Shown: positions 1 to 14,800 of the stretch, piece after piece | Layout: each line of letters opens with the position of its first letter | Numbering within the stretch: the first letter of the stretch is position 1 | DNA from: Artemisia argyi | Taxonomy: Eukaryota > Streptophyta > Magnoliopsida > Asterales > Asteraceae | Length of the DNA: 64,000 nt | Direction: 5' to 3' | NCBI GenBank assembly: GCA_030686995.1 | Contig: CM060691.1 | Location: forward strand, 59,780,838-59,844,837 | The notes under the pieces: model-generated | Database searches by the model: none | The model's input: only the letters and a program-made list of their open reading frames with translations | Told to the model about the DNA's origin: nothing | Program-made: the position numbers and the translations under genes

Positions 1-142
1 TTAATGTGGTAATATTTAACGTGTTATTATACAAACAAAATAATTATACAAAATATTATACATATACAAAATATTATTAAACACAAATATACAAAACATT
101 ATACATATACAATACATTATTATACATATACGAGTTTTTTAT

Positions 143-188
<46 letters not shown>

Positions 189-1249
189 ACTAAACGACAA
201 AACTGCAAAAATAAAAAAATAAAAAAAACAAAAAAGTACACCCCCATAGGGGTAGCCCCAACTGATTAAAGCTTGGATTGGTACCTTTAAAAAAAAAGCA
301 TCAGTTATAAGGACGGGGTTACTTTTTTATTTAAACGGGGGCTACTTTTTTATTTATTTATTTATTTATTTATTTTTTATAATTTTGTTTATATCAAAAA
401 GCTATAAACCTGAAAGTGCGGAACAAAAAATATAAAGTTTAATATATCAAACGCTTAAAACTATTAAAAATACGGAACAAAAACTGACAAAAACTGGGCT
501 GCGCTGAAAAAAAAAAGGGGACAAAAGTGGAAGAGAAGGGGCTGACACCCTTGTCCCCCCTTAATATAGTACATCCCAAAAAAAAAAAGCTTGGATTCGT
601 TGCTTTGGAATGTTTTCAAGACCGTGAATGATTCTGCTCTGACGTGATAAGATATTTTTAGATAGCATATCACTTAGATAGTGGGATGGTACGCTGATGA
701 GTGATGACTGATGAATAGGGCAGTCCTTTTAATTTGGGTGGCTCGGTGCGAAATCACGAAGAATTACCCATAAATCATGAAAAGTTTAACTATTTTTATA
801 AATAAAAAGTTCTTTGATATTACACAAAGACACAAAAAATTCAACTGTGATATAATTTAACAAAGACACTAAAAATTCAAAACATTTTATACTTAGATAT
901 GTATAAAACTATAAATAATAATGGATGTATTTTAAATTGGGAGCCCCTTACAACGAGTGGCCCTGTGCGGTTGCACCACTTGTACATGCTAATCGCCGCC
1001 ACTGCTGATGAATGATAAGACTGGCTTTGCATTAACAAGTTAAACATGGGATATACTGGATAATTGCTTGCCGTTTGCGTTAAATTCAAACAGTTTATAA
1101 GCTAGCTTGCAGTGGTTTGTGATAGTTTGTTTGTTGTATTGAAGTTTTGTATGTCAACTTTATTTGTATTTCATTAATTTGTAGTTTAACTTGTGCTAGT
1201 TAGTGTCGGTTTAAAATATTTGTCTTTGGGATGGTATGCTGATGAGTGA
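1..1249. other. AT-rich intergenic DNA, no gene seen
   Basis: AT-rich sequence with a long A-run at about 147-187 and TTTA repeats near 355-375. No supported coding region; short open frames lack codon structure or recognisable motifs. A 28-base segment at 682-709 recurs with one mismatch at 1227-1254, the only structured signal here. Confidence 0.6.
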
Positions 1250-1582
1250 TGACTCGAGCTTAGCTCGAAAAGCTCAATTTATGAGTAATGACGTTTTTTT
1301 TAACCAAATATAATTGAAATTTAAGATAAGATATGATAAGCTCGATAAATTAATAAATAAACTTTTTTTCTTATTTTATTTATACATTAACCAATAAAAA
1401 ACATATATTTTTAAAGCTCGAAAAGCTCGAGAATAACTCGAGTCGAGCATATATAAGCTTAAGTTGACTAGTTAAACATTTCAAGCCTAGTTTTTGAGCT
1501 CTAGCTAGACACGATAGCTCGAAAAAGGTCGGTCCGTACGAACAGAGATACTCAAAAAAAGCACGACTTGTTTACACCCTTA
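1250..1582. repeat. AGCTCGA-rich decayed repeat
   Basis: The motif AGCTCGA and variants (GCTCGAAAAGCTCGA, ACTCGAGTCGAGC) recur through about 330 bases. The right end reads ACGACTTGTTTACACCC, whose reverse complement resembles the end of common plant foldback elements. I could not find the matching left end or a target duplication, so the element class is unknown. Confidence 0.4.
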
Positions 1583-1837
1583 TACAGAACTAGCTACATA
1601 AAACTAGTACATGATGCTCTTAATATTTTATCCTTTAATTTTTAACAAAGAAAATGTAAGGAATAATTAAAGGCGTGTAGAACAAGAAGGGCGATTGCTG
1701 GTGTATCCTTCTAGCTAAACAAAACAAAAACGAATTTTATTGTGTTTGTAACTTGAGTTAATTGAGAGAGATAATTTTGTGGGTCTCCTCATTAAATTGA
1801 AACAAAGTTTTGTGCTCATTCATTAAGTGAAAAAGAA

Positions 1838-2356
1838 GTGATAATTCCAATTTTATGCCTAAAATCGGATTTATAACCAACATTGAGTCACAAATTATGC
1901 AACTTTCAATTTTGGTCATGTGGTACCTATGCGACTCCATACATTACTTGACATGTGGCACAATACATCTTTCATGTCAACTATTTACCAATCATTATGT
2001 GACCCCACTACTATTTTGTTTTATCCGAACCTAGTGTGCGACCGGATGCTGTGCTACTTGACTAAGTGTGCGACTGGCGGCACAAAATCTTTCTTAGATT
2101 CTGAGCCGCCAGTCGCACACTTAGCTAAGTAGCACAGCCTCCAGTCGCACACTTGGTTCGGATAAAACAAAATACTAATGGTGTTAGATAATGATTAGTG
2201 AATAGTTGATATGAAAGATGTATTGTGCCACGTGTCAAACAATGTATGGAGTCGCACAGTCGCACATGTAGCACATGACCAAAATTGAAAGTTGCATAAT
2301 TTGTGACTCAATCGTGGTACTAAATTCGATTTTAGGCATAAATTTGAAATTATCCC
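1838..2356. mobile_element. Mutator-type foldback MITE (519 bp) with 9-bp TSD
   Basis: The whole segment is a near-perfect palindrome. The left arm from GTGATAATTCC to about 2090 matches the reverse complement of the right arm ending at 2356, so the TIRs extend almost to the centre. It is flanked by identical 9-bp direct repeats GAAAAAGAA at 1829-1837 and 2357-2365. A 9-bp duplication with long TIRs starting with G is the signature of Mutator-like elements. It encodes nothing and must have moved with a transposase supplied in trans. The two arms have diverged by scattered substitutions and small indels. Confidence 0.85.
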
Positions 2357-2495
2357 GAAAAAGAAACACCCCTTAGATGCAATCTAGAGAACCATCTTGG
2401 ATGTGTGCAGCTTAAGTTATATGCAATCAAAAGGTAACTAAATCTTAATATGGTAATGGAAAAAACTTTTTCGGTATACTGAATCATATTAAGAA

Positions 2496-2530
2496 ACTAG
2501 TCATGTATACTCGTGCGATGCACATATCTT
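2496..2530 (-). mobile_element. Helitron 3' terminus (minus strand)
   Basis: On the minus strand the sequence reads a short stem GTGC-atc-GCAC followed by about 14 bases and CTAGT. This is the hairpin plus CTRR layout of a Helitron 3' end. The same stem and CTAGT arrangement recurs at 15330-15360. The body would extend to the right, but I cannot place its 5' end. Confidence 0.5.
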
Positions 2531-2599
2531 GATATTTTTAATAAAAAGTTAAACTTTAACACTATGTATCTACTTAAAACTCTAAAATACAAGATTTTC

Positions 2600-3180
2600 T
2601 AAAAAACCATTTGAGATGGTGATGAGGTGGATACACAAACATTTTTAGAAGGTCTTCTCCGAAAAAACCATTTAAGGTTCTCTCGCATAACATTCAAGAT
2701 AATGTCTTCTCCGACTGTGTTATTGGTGAGCATCATGTGTTGGAATTGTTGGATACCTTGGAAGGTAAATGTGTGTGTTTGGAGAGTGTCTCTTAACCGA
2801 TTAGATACTAAAATGAATCTTGCTGCTAGGGGGTCTTGTTGCCCTCTACGATTTGTTCTTTTTATGATGTGGACAATGAGGATATTGAGCATTTTTTGAT
2901 CTGATGTCCCCAGATTCTTTCTATTTGCAAGAAAATATGTAATTGGTGGCATTTGGATAACCCCAACTTGTTCCTGTCTTTTACGGTCAAAGATATTTCT
3001 TTGGGTAACATCGTTCCTCGTGGTTGCAATCTGATTAAAAGGTGATACATGTTGTTTTCAATGTGTTATTTGGACAATTTGGAAATGGAGAAAATAGATT
3101 ATAAATGCCCCTCCGGAGTCGGTTGACAACGTTAAGAATGAAGAGTTTTTCTCATTTATATGACATTGATTCCTGCTCAT
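2600..3180 (+). pseudogene. LINE-type reverse transcriptase C-terminal fragment (zinc-binding domain)
   Basis: In interrupted frames the plus strand reads WNCWIPWKVNVCVWRVSLNR (from about 2737), then a CPLR/YDVDNEDIEHFL stretch, CPQILSICKKICNWW, and finally WTIWKWR and SVDNVKNEEFFSF. This order matches the reverse-transcriptase zinc-binding domain and the C-terminal tail of plant non-LTR retrotransposon polyproteins (zf-RVT family). There are stop codons and at least one frame change. No RT or endonuclease domain lies upstream, so it is a 5'-truncated dead copy. Open frames on the opposite strand here are antisense shadows. The family call is from motif memory, not a search. Confidence 0.75.
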
Positions 3181-4202
3181 TCCCATTCACAGCCTGCTAA
3201 TTAAGAGAATGAAAAACCTTTCAAACACTCAACTATTGCAATCAAATTGCATGGATATACAGATTTCTAGGCTAAACACACATTTAAAGCTACATGAAAC
3301 ATGTAAAATTTTTATCATAAACCTCATCATCAAGGCATGAGTCCATCACCATATCTCCTTGATAGTTAATATACTAATGGATTGGGGGGGGGGGGGGGGA
3401 CTTGATAGCGTATGGGAGCTCCATCCCAACCAGCTAAAGCCCATACACTCAGAACAGGCCCAAAAACAAGCACGTCAAGGCTACGTCCTACCATAATATG
3501 CCTAGGAAGCACCTTCCCAGGCCATGCACAATCAGGGTCATGCCTGATAAACATGATTTAGGCCACGACTCACCTAACAACCAAAGTTGGGACCGTTGCA
3601 ACAGCCACCATGTGTCATTACCTCATTCGAATAGAGGTAGTGTTGCGAATATTTTACAAATATGTGATATCATACCTGGGACACCCCATGAACCCATCCT
3701 AACCAAGTATGGCATGACACATGTCATCCTTGTCCCCTCATCTGGATGACCACTACGTGGACATCCCACAAACCACTAAATCGCATCTATGGGTTACACA
3801 CAATTCTAAATGCATCATTATAAATATTAGACCATTTTGTTGAAATGGACCAAGTCATTATTGACTAAAACTTTACACATACTAGTCACCTCTTGAGTGT
3901 TACCCCAACTGGTGACACCAGTTATACCTTGGGGTCCTTACCAAACGTGAAAAACTGAACGAGTGACTATCCACAACCCCTAATACGTACCTTATGTAAA
4001 CATATAGCTAAACAGGTTCACTGGTTGATCTTTTTAATACTTATTGAACCCAAACACTACCCATTTATAAAACGGTTTAAACGAGTTTACCTATTTTTGA
4101 CCCAAACCTAGTTATCTTCAACTTAAAAAAATTAACTTAGTTCGTGTCCATATCTATCACTAACCAAACACATGAATAGTATAAAAACTACACAAAGTGA
4201 AA
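3181..4202. other. Intergenic DNA with a 16-base G-run, no gene seen
   Basis: No coding region supported. A G homopolymer lies at 3384-3399. The rest is AT-rich unique-looking sequence without terminal repeats that I can recognise. Confidence 0.5.
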
Positions 4203-4204
4203 TA

Positions 4205-4400
4205 CTCCATCCGTCCCAAATTATAAGTCCATTTTGACTTTGCACAAAGTTTAATAAATTCCCACTAACTAATTTATTCACCAATCAAATTTCTTCTCTC
4301 TCCACTAAAGTGTCATTTTATTGGTTAAAATAGGAAATGGACAATTGTTTTGGGACAACCAAAAACAAGAAAATAGACTTATAATTTGGGACAGAGAGAG
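4205..4400. mobile_element. Stowaway-type MITE
   Basis: Terminal inverted repeats CTCCATCCGTCCCAAATTAT (left) and its mirror ATAATTTGGGACAGAGAGAG (right) match the classic Stowaway end CTCCCTCCGTCCC. TA dinucleotides at 4203-4204 and 4401-4402 are the expected target duplication of Tc1/mariner elements. It is 196 bp and non-coding. A related degraded stretch (CATTCGTCTCAAAATTATAG) follows near 4512-4550. Confidence 0.85.
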
Positions 4401-4944
4401 TACACTGTAATTTCTTGAGTTGTATTCTTCGGATTATGACACATACGATAAAATCTCTACAGAAAACGAAAAAAAGAAAAAGAAAAAAAAAAAAAAAACG
4501 CATGTACACTTCATTCGTCTCAAAATTATAGTCTCAACTTTCATTTTGGGATGTTCTAAAATATTACTCATCATTTTCTTGTATTAACCAATTAAAATAG
4601 AGTTTAGTTGATGATGATGATATTTAATTAGTTAAAAATGTGAAACAGTCATATTTTTTTTTAAATTGCGTATTTTTTATTTGAAGATAATAATAATAAT
4701 TTTGAAATTAAAAAAGTAGAAACTTTATGTCTACATATTCGGATATTCCAAGTCGATATATGTCCTTGGAAATAAAGTTAAAAGGTCAAAAGATTCCATT
4801 GGGGTTTGTAAAGTTGTGGAATAATTTTGAGCTTAATAATTTTATCGACATCCTCATTCACATGTTCCACATTTAACTTAGGGTATGAATCGACATCATA
4901 GTGTGAATGTAAAACGTTTTAGACGGTTTGTGAACCATCTTTAA
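4401..4944. other. AT-rich spacer, no gene seen
   Basis: Holds an A-rich run at about 4475-4498 and a fragment resembling a second Stowaway-type end near 4512. No coding signal. Confidence 0.5.
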
Positions 4945-5132
4945 GGGCACCGGCAACCTTGCGGGGAAAGGAGCTCGGCAAAGAGTGCCGATCGGCAAGC
5001 ATGGCTGCCACCCACTCGGCAAGTCCCAATTGGTGCTCCAAACGGTATGTATCACCGATTCGGTGTGAGTGTTTCCAATGCAAAATATAGACGATGGCAT
5101 TAAATTAAAATGGGAGATGTTGGGCTTATTTC

Positions 5133-5178
<46 letters not shown>

Positions 5179-5280
5179 CTTTTAAAATCTCACATTTCTT
5201 TTTAAATTACACACACAATTTTAAATTACTATTCCACAAACAATCAAATCCATCTCTTTCAAGAAAAAACAAAAAAACAA

Positions 5281-6907
<1,627 letters not shown>

Positions 6908-7162
6908 CCTTGCAATTTTTAGTTTTATTTATGTTTTTTTTTTAAGTATTATGTAATAATCCTTGAATTATTATTAATAAAATTAGTTGTTTTTTTATTA
7001 ATTGTTTAATTATGTTTTTTTAATTAAATTATATAATTAAATTAAATTTAATGCTTAAGAGGACCAAGATTGCCACTAAAAATCAATGTTGAGGCAACCT
7101 TAGATCAATCTATAGGCATTTGCATCAAAAGTTGAGGCAACTTTAAGCAAGATTACCACCCC

Positions 7163-7829
7163 TAAAGTATCTGGAAGTGAGAATTACAGTGCTCAATCAA
7201 TCTATAGGCATTTGTCAATTGCCACCATACAAGTAGTTTGCTTATCAATAACTTTTTATTAAGTTGGTCAAGCCCCATGATTACACTTTTTCATCACATT
7301 TGCATTTTATAAAAACTGGTTGAACTTTAGTAACGTACATCTATTTAAAATTGTATTGTACTATTTTTTAAAGGATTGTGTGAAACAAAACATCTTTTAT
7401 ATAATACAAGAATTACATCATTTCGGAGTGTTTTTGCAAAACCCTTCTCATTGAAAAAAAATTGGACCAATAGGAGAGCACAATTTTGACACATAAGCGA
7501 AATTAAGCAATATGATTGACCAATAAAAAGTCAAAATTGAATTGATTTTGGTCAAACTTTGATAAATTTGGTGGAGAATTTGATTGATAAAAAAAACACA
7601 TAAAAATATAGGTGTCAAATTTATGAAAATAAAAACTTATGAAAAGAGGAGGTAATTAATAAAACCTTAGTGGTTGAATTTTAAATATATTAGAGTTAAG
7701 TGTACAATTATAAATCTCCATGTTTTTTAATAACTTTAGATAATAAACAATTAACCCCTTACACTTTATACCCATATACTTTATAATGTTAACTTTGTTT
7801 AAAATTACATGAGTAACAGTAACAGTATT

Positions 7830-7878
<49 letters not shown>

Positions 7879-8827
7879 CAATTTCAATTAAAGTAAATTT
7901 AGTAAATATGCGAATTAGTTTAATATACGTTAAATATTTTTTAAACTAACGCTAGTTTTAAACTTTCATCCATTAGAATATTTTTTTAAATAAGGACTCA
8001 TGTTACTATATAAAAGTTTAATTTATGCGTACATGGATTTGAAATACGGCTAAATTATTAGTAACGGGAATATAAATATCAAATGGTAAGCATGAGTTAC
8101 TTTGATATGAAAATAAATATACGCGATTCTACTTATAACAACGACTCATGAAATTGTTATTTAAAACTTATATATGGATATCTATAAAAACATTTTAAAA
8201 ACTTTACGGAGCACATTTTAACTTCATCAACGCTCATTATGTGCCACTAAATTCGCACATTTTGTACAACATGATATCAATAGTTAAAGTTAAATAACAA
8301 TATTAACCTCAAACTCAACATCTCTGTCAGTTAAAAATGTTATACAAAGCTAATTATTAAAAAAAACAAACAAAAACACATCGGTTAGATAGTCATTCTT
8401 TAATATAGAAGGTGTTTTCTTTAAATTATAAAAAAAAATGCATGCATCACAATCCTTATTTGATAAGAATCACCTCCTAAAAAAAATAATAAAAAAAAAA
8501 TAAAAAAAAACCTACATAACGAAAATATAAGTAAAAGAAATACCACAATTACAAAACACATCGTAAATTTATAGCACGAGTTTGCAAAACTAAAAGCATA
8601 TATTACTAACATCTCATGCAAGTCAAGTATTATCATGTGATTTTGCTTGAATAATAAAATATAATTTTTAATCCAAAAGTATTCTCCTAAAATAATAGGT
8701 AGATTAGAACATATATATACATATGATTTTTTTATCTTTAGTCCAATAAGTAAAACTATTTGAAACATGTTAAATGGTTCATTTTTTAATCAATAATAAT
8801 ACATAATCAAATAAAAATTTTAAAAAC
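7163..8827. other. AT-rich intergenic DNA, no gene seen
   Basis: Contains a T-run at about 7833-7879 and A-rich tracts around 8485-8510. No reading frame with convincing codon structure on either strand. Confidence 0.5.
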
Positions 8828-8856
8828 CCTGTGCGTGCACAGGTATTATAACTAGT
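8828..8856 (+). mobile_element. Helitron 3' terminus (plus strand)
   Basis: A perfect 7-bp stem, CCTGTGC-gt-GCACAGG at 8828-8843, is followed by TATTATAA and CTAGT ending at 8856. Hairpin plus CTRR is the canonical Helitron 3' end. The body should extend leftwards; its 5' end was not located. Confidence 0.65.
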
Positions 8857-9090
8857 ATGTTTTAAAAAGATTTTAGTATATCAAAAACTTAATTTTGAAT
8901 CCAACTTTTAAAAATACATTTAATTTTTATTGTTATATAAATGTATAAAAGATATTTATAAAATTCATATCTAAATCACTATTATATAGTTACTAATAGC
9001 ATGAAACTCATTTTTATATATTATAGATTACAAATAAAATTTAAAATAATTAATATTTTCACTACATTTATAATTATAGGATTATATTAA

Positions 9091-9185
<95 letters not shown>

Positions 9186-9738
9186 TTATCATTTTATAAT
9201 CATAAATACTATCATTTATTGCATGAAACTCAATCTATATATATTATTAGTAGGTACTCGAATGCTGCGGCGGCGGGTACTCTGTCAAAAAGATTTTGAC
9301 GAACAATATTTGCAGATTACATGTTTTTCTTGATAATAATTTTACGCATGACGAGAATTTTGGGGAATAACTTTATTGCACACTATTTCATATTAAAATG
9401 TCAAGTACCTATGCATCACGAAGCAATGACGATACGAAAATGATAGTCAGCAGTGTTACATGATTGTGATGATTGGCAGTAAAAGGTATTTTATGATCAA
9501 TAAATGTTGTGTAATATTCGTCAAAATATCATATAATCTGTAAACATAAAAAAAGTGTAAATTAGTTCTTAAAATATATGACTAATAAAATATATGGCAT
9601 TACTTATATAAATTATGATATTCAGAAAGTACACATTTTTATTCTTTATAAATCACATAAAAATCTTCGTACTTTGACACGTACTATTCTTTTCAATCAA
9701 ATTTAATAGCAAAATAGTTAGAATTTCACTAAGTTATG
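8857..9738. other. AT-rich repeat-derived DNA with an (AC)n(AT)n microsatellite
   Basis: The microsatellite spans about 9090-9181. The motif GCATGAAACTCAAT occurs here (near 8999 and 9222) and again at 15480-15610 and 58720-59790, so this is probably the inside of the same repeat family. No gene seen. Confidence 0.5.
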
Positions 9739-11804
9739 CCTATATACTATCGGTTGGGCTGCTCCCCCAAAACTTTGTGGCACAACTACAGTGAATTAAT
9801 AATATTTTATTTTCCTTATATCCTCTCCTCTCCCGCATATTCTAGATTTTTCTCAGTAGCCACACAACACACACACCACTAACGCACACACCAAAAAAAA
9901 ACGCTGATCATCTAAACAAAGATCCATGGATAGAAAAATCACGGCCCAACAAAAAATTCAGTTTCAAGATCAAACCATTCAGTTTCAATGTCATTAAAGC
10001 AAGGTAAAATTAAGGTTTTCTTTTAATTTGGGGTTTTTATAGCACATGAGTTAAAATCTTCAAAAAGGTAAACGCATCTTCCATCCGGCACACGATATGG
10101 TTTTAGATTTACGGTTTTCAAATTTTATGGTTTTTATTGATTAATTTTTTTACAAATTAGGGTTCCGTTAATTTGGGGTTTTGGTTAATTTTATGGTTTA
10201 GTTTTGCCTAATTCATGATTTAATTTAGATATTTCTTTGTTTATACAAATTGGGTATTTGATTGTCTGGGAAGAGGATAATGTGATTGAAAAAGAAGAGG
10301 GCTTGCCTCCAGGACCATTGGGAAGTTGCAATGACCGTGCTAGGAGACTTCACGCTTCTCCTTCAGGTAGGTCATAACTACTCTGATCAACATTGTGAGT
10401 CATAGTAAACTAACAATAATTAGCTGATCAATAAAACTACTAATCATTCTAAATTATAGTAACAATACATGATAAAAGGTAAATATATATTGACACTTAC
10501 ATAAGGACACGAGTTTAGAATATCAAGTCCCTTATGTTTTACTGAATTCTTACTCATCTACAGCCCGTATTTTCTTACGTTACGTGGGGTTCTATTTGGT
10601 GTTACAGTGAGGTTCTTTTGCTCAGTTTAGCCAATTTTGTACTAAGATATGAGCATGATTATAGTTTCATAGGCGCGCAAAATGCAATTCATGGTTTCTC
10701 ATGTTGGTTTTATTTGACGTGCTTTCAGGTCGGCTTCTAACGGCTCTAATATGTGAATAGTTGGATTGGGCATAACTTAGCCACACACTAAAAGTTTATT
10801 TGCCGGAGTGTAATTTGGTAAGCACTTACCAAGCTGCAACTTTACAAACTCTAAATGGGTTAGTTCAAAGAAAATAGCTAAAAGGGAGTAGGTCAAATGG
10901 TTCCAACAGTCTGGAAATCCAAAGTCAGATTAATAATGCAAACCACCTCCAAGGATTTACATTTTTATGGTTACAATATTTATTTAGTTATCATAATTAT
11001 CAGATTCGTGATATGTAAAAAAACAGTAAATTGGGTGCTATTATGCTCATGTCTCTGATTGAATTACAGGTGTAAATTTCTTGACGTTAAAGTTAATGAA
11101 ACAAGGGGAGGTCACGTGTAGCTGTAAAGGATTACAAGGCACCCTTGCTTGAGCCCTTATGGAAAATTTGGATGTTGTAAGAAAGATGGAATTCGATATG
11201 ATTCTTGATTAAGCAGCTTTTCCGCTTTCACTAAGGCATTCAAGGTGAATTTGGTTTCTTATATCTTTAGAGTGTTTGGATGAAGCTGTTTATCTGCTCA
11301 TTTGTAGATATTTCGTTTTTGGATTTTGAATGTAGATGGAAGTGGTATATTGCTGTAAGATTTATATAATGATTTAACTCGATCTATGGCGGCGTCTTTA
11401 TGACGATTTTTTTTTTTGTTAGTAGAATGACATACTCAAAAGTAACAATTTTTTCTTGGCTGCTATATGTTTGTATGCAACATAAGATTTACTGGACTTC
11501 GAGTATTAGCTTATTTGCATTTCGTGCTAGCATCTAAATGCGTTTTTACAATTTGCATTTATACTTGACAGTTGTTTACTTTAGGTGTTTGCTATTGTAG
11601 ATGGCCTTATGTTTGTTGTATTTTGTTGGTTGGTTTTGAAGGTGATCGTTGAAAAGACATTGGATTCCTCTGCAAAGAAGGATCAAGGTGTGAAGATGTA
11701 TAAAGTAGCTGCTGAAGTTGGTGATGTTAGTAACATTTTGTACCAGGTTATAGTTGAAAGAAGAAAATACCGCGTAGTAAAGAAGCAAACTATTATAAAT
11801 TTGC

Positions 11805-11837
<33 letters not shown>

Positions 11838-14800
11838 CTTTTTTTTTAATTATTATTCTCGCTTTAGTAATTGCCATATGCTAAATTGTGTGACTCAAAA
11901 ACAATACAACTTAAGCCTACATGAACTTTTTGGCGTTGAGTGTCATAAGATAGTTTGACAAAAGGTTGGCGGTTGTTCTATTTATGTTCCTAATTATTTC
12001 CCCTACTTTCTACAGGTACATCAAAAGAAGGTGCAACTTTGAAAACAACTAGAAATCTGCCACGCCCAATGGAACTACAAATGGAAGTTCAACAAACGAG
12101 CAGAACAAGCTGTTGTAGAAGGCAGCCCACACCCAGTGGTATGGCAAATGGCTTTTACTTTTGCACTTTAACTTTTTAACCAATTTATTTTACAATAGTT
12201 AAATGACTAATGTGATATTCATAATATTAAACCATTCTTAGATGTGCCGGAAATGAAGGGTCAACCTGAAACAAGATCAAATGTGGCTACCAGTACAAGA
12301 CCATCAACTGAAGGTCAACAAATTTCTGAAACAAACAGTTTTGGACCACGTCATAGGCGCACAGGTAGAACAAATGGAAAGGCAGTTAACCGGACACCGT
12401 TACAAGACAAGTACTTCAAATTTATATAAAAAAGTTATGGGTTTTAGTTATTCAGTTATATTTGTTTCATTCATGAGTCGGATTGTTCATTTTCATGAAC
12501 TCTAACCTTGATAACGAAGTAAAAAACTTTATGTATAATTTTGTCTAAAAAAATTTGGCTTTGATAAAATGTGTGGTTTAGATGAAACGTTACTCGCAGC
12601 CATATTTTTACTTCTATTAGTTATTACTAGAGATAAGAATATTTCATAGAGAAAGTTATGAAATTCGATATACAAATGAAATAATTTTTGTAATTGGCAG
12701 CTAGATAACAAAAAAACTTGGAACATGATATGGGGATTGAGTGTGTGGGACAAAGAAAAGAAGAGCTTCTGAGTTTTGTAGAAACATGTCTACTGATGAC
12801 TGACAAGGCATCCATGTTTTGCAGCTATTATTATTTCTTCCCTGGCTGATTGGTAAGTTTTACAACCTAGAACTGCAATTATATGAGTTTATAGTGTGTC
12901 ATGCAGTTTATAGATATAAGTAAACGTCTATTCATACATGTGCAAGGTACTTACATAGTACTTAAAACTGCTACTCTGCTTAAAGAAGCACAAAAGCAGA
13001 AAAACATATCCCTATAAAATGTAATTTTAGCGTTGGTATTTAGATATGACGAATAGGGGTGTTTGGATTTAGAGCTAAAAATAATGTTGATGCCTATAAA
13101 TAAAGAAGTAGATCTGGCTAATAAAGCTCCAGCCATATTAAAAATATCACTTAAAGATTTATCAACTTATTGATATTTGGAGAATCAAAAGGCTCACTTC
13201 TTCCAGATTATGAGCTTATTAGTTTAGGCTTTTAACGAACTTATGTTTCTTTCAGTTTGATACCGATCAAAGCATTTGTTGGAAGTGAACAGCTGTGATT
13301 GGTAGATGATAATAATATGCGTTCCTATATTGTGTAATAGCCCTTAAATTAGATGAAGTTATGTTATTAGGGTCCGGTCAAAGTAGTATGGATTTAGGGA
13401 ACAACAAGTCGAGGGATATAAGTAAAAGAAATACTTTTAACTACCCTGTTTGAATATGTAGAACCCATTGTTGTAAATTTTTGGTTTGCTTTAAGGAATT
13501 TGAGTCGGGCGAAGATTTAGAGCACCACAGGAGCACTGACTGTTTTGTGAAAAAAATAGTGCAGATTATAAATGGTCGATTTTCTTTAGGGAATTTGGAT
13601 TAGGAAAAGTTGTAGGTCATATGAGTGTCCATCTGATAACAAGTAGTAAGGATAAAAAATGCTTTGTTCCCTTCAAGCTTATGCGTAATTCTAACAGTTT
13701 GTGGATATGATTAGTTTGTTCATTAAAATACTTAAACTTGACTTCATACGATAACCGTATGGGTATTTACTTTTGTTGAATATGTGGTTATATATAACTG
13801 AGATTTTTATATCTTTATAGCATTGAAATCAACTTGCAGCACCAAAGTATTTTGAATATGCTCAAACGTTGTTACATTTTTCTTATTGCATTTTTTTTCC
13901 TTTGTGGATGAAATTAGAATCCAACCATGTCAAGTTTTCCTTTTATTATAGGTTTCCTAATTCCATTACTTGAGATAAAACTAAAAGTAAGTTTGCGCCA
14001 TTAAAACTCAAAAACTTTATGTATTTATTAGGCTAAAAAATTCTATGGCTAAGCAAAATTTTGACCACTTTTGCCAATTTTCTACCCGTTACAGAAAAAA
14101 ATGTAACCCATCTGATCATTTCAGGAAACAAATAGGTTTTTAATTATCTCTTTCGCTTAATTATTATTATTATTTTGTATGTAGTTAACTTTTTAAGTCA
14201 TAAAGAAAGGGTGTTATGTAAGATGTCACCAATGCCGTAACAAATAGGTTTAGGTCCTGAAATGGGTTGTTGGGGGCTCACATGGGTGTCAAACCAGATT
14301 TTGCATTAGTGTCAACAAATTCTGCATTAGTATCAGTTTAAATATGTATTTTCACCAATGCCATTGTGTCAAACCAATAACAAGGATTGGTCTACATGCT
14401 AGCTCTAGAATTAGGAAAAACTATTTTCCCTCACAACTAAAGTAAAGAACTTTTATAAAATTTGCAGTACTTTTTACGTTTCCAGATTCATTTACTTAGT
14501 ATTTTTTGTGTATGCATGTACTTTGTGCAGGAAATGGTGACATGAAAGGTTGAGTTAAAGAAAATATATAACACAACAAGCAGCAAGTGACTTTCAGTTA
14601 CAGAAGAAATGGGCTTCTGAATAAGGCTTATGAACTTTCAGTACGTTATTCTCTGTCTAGATCCAAATATCGTAATAAACACTAGAAGTTGTTTCATATC
14701 TTCAAAAAATTGCTATATAAACTTTGCATTAAAACTTATTACCATCTTTACTAGCATTATGTTAGCAAATAAAGAGTTATGCTCTTTCTCCCCTTTCCCA

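Noticed and set aside
2599..2952. 117-codon minus-strand frame
   Set aside because: Antisense of the LINE zinc-binding region, which has the recognisable motifs on the plus strand.
3366..3749. Overlapping frames around the G-run
   Set aside because: Low-complexity start and no motif; no splice or promoter context.
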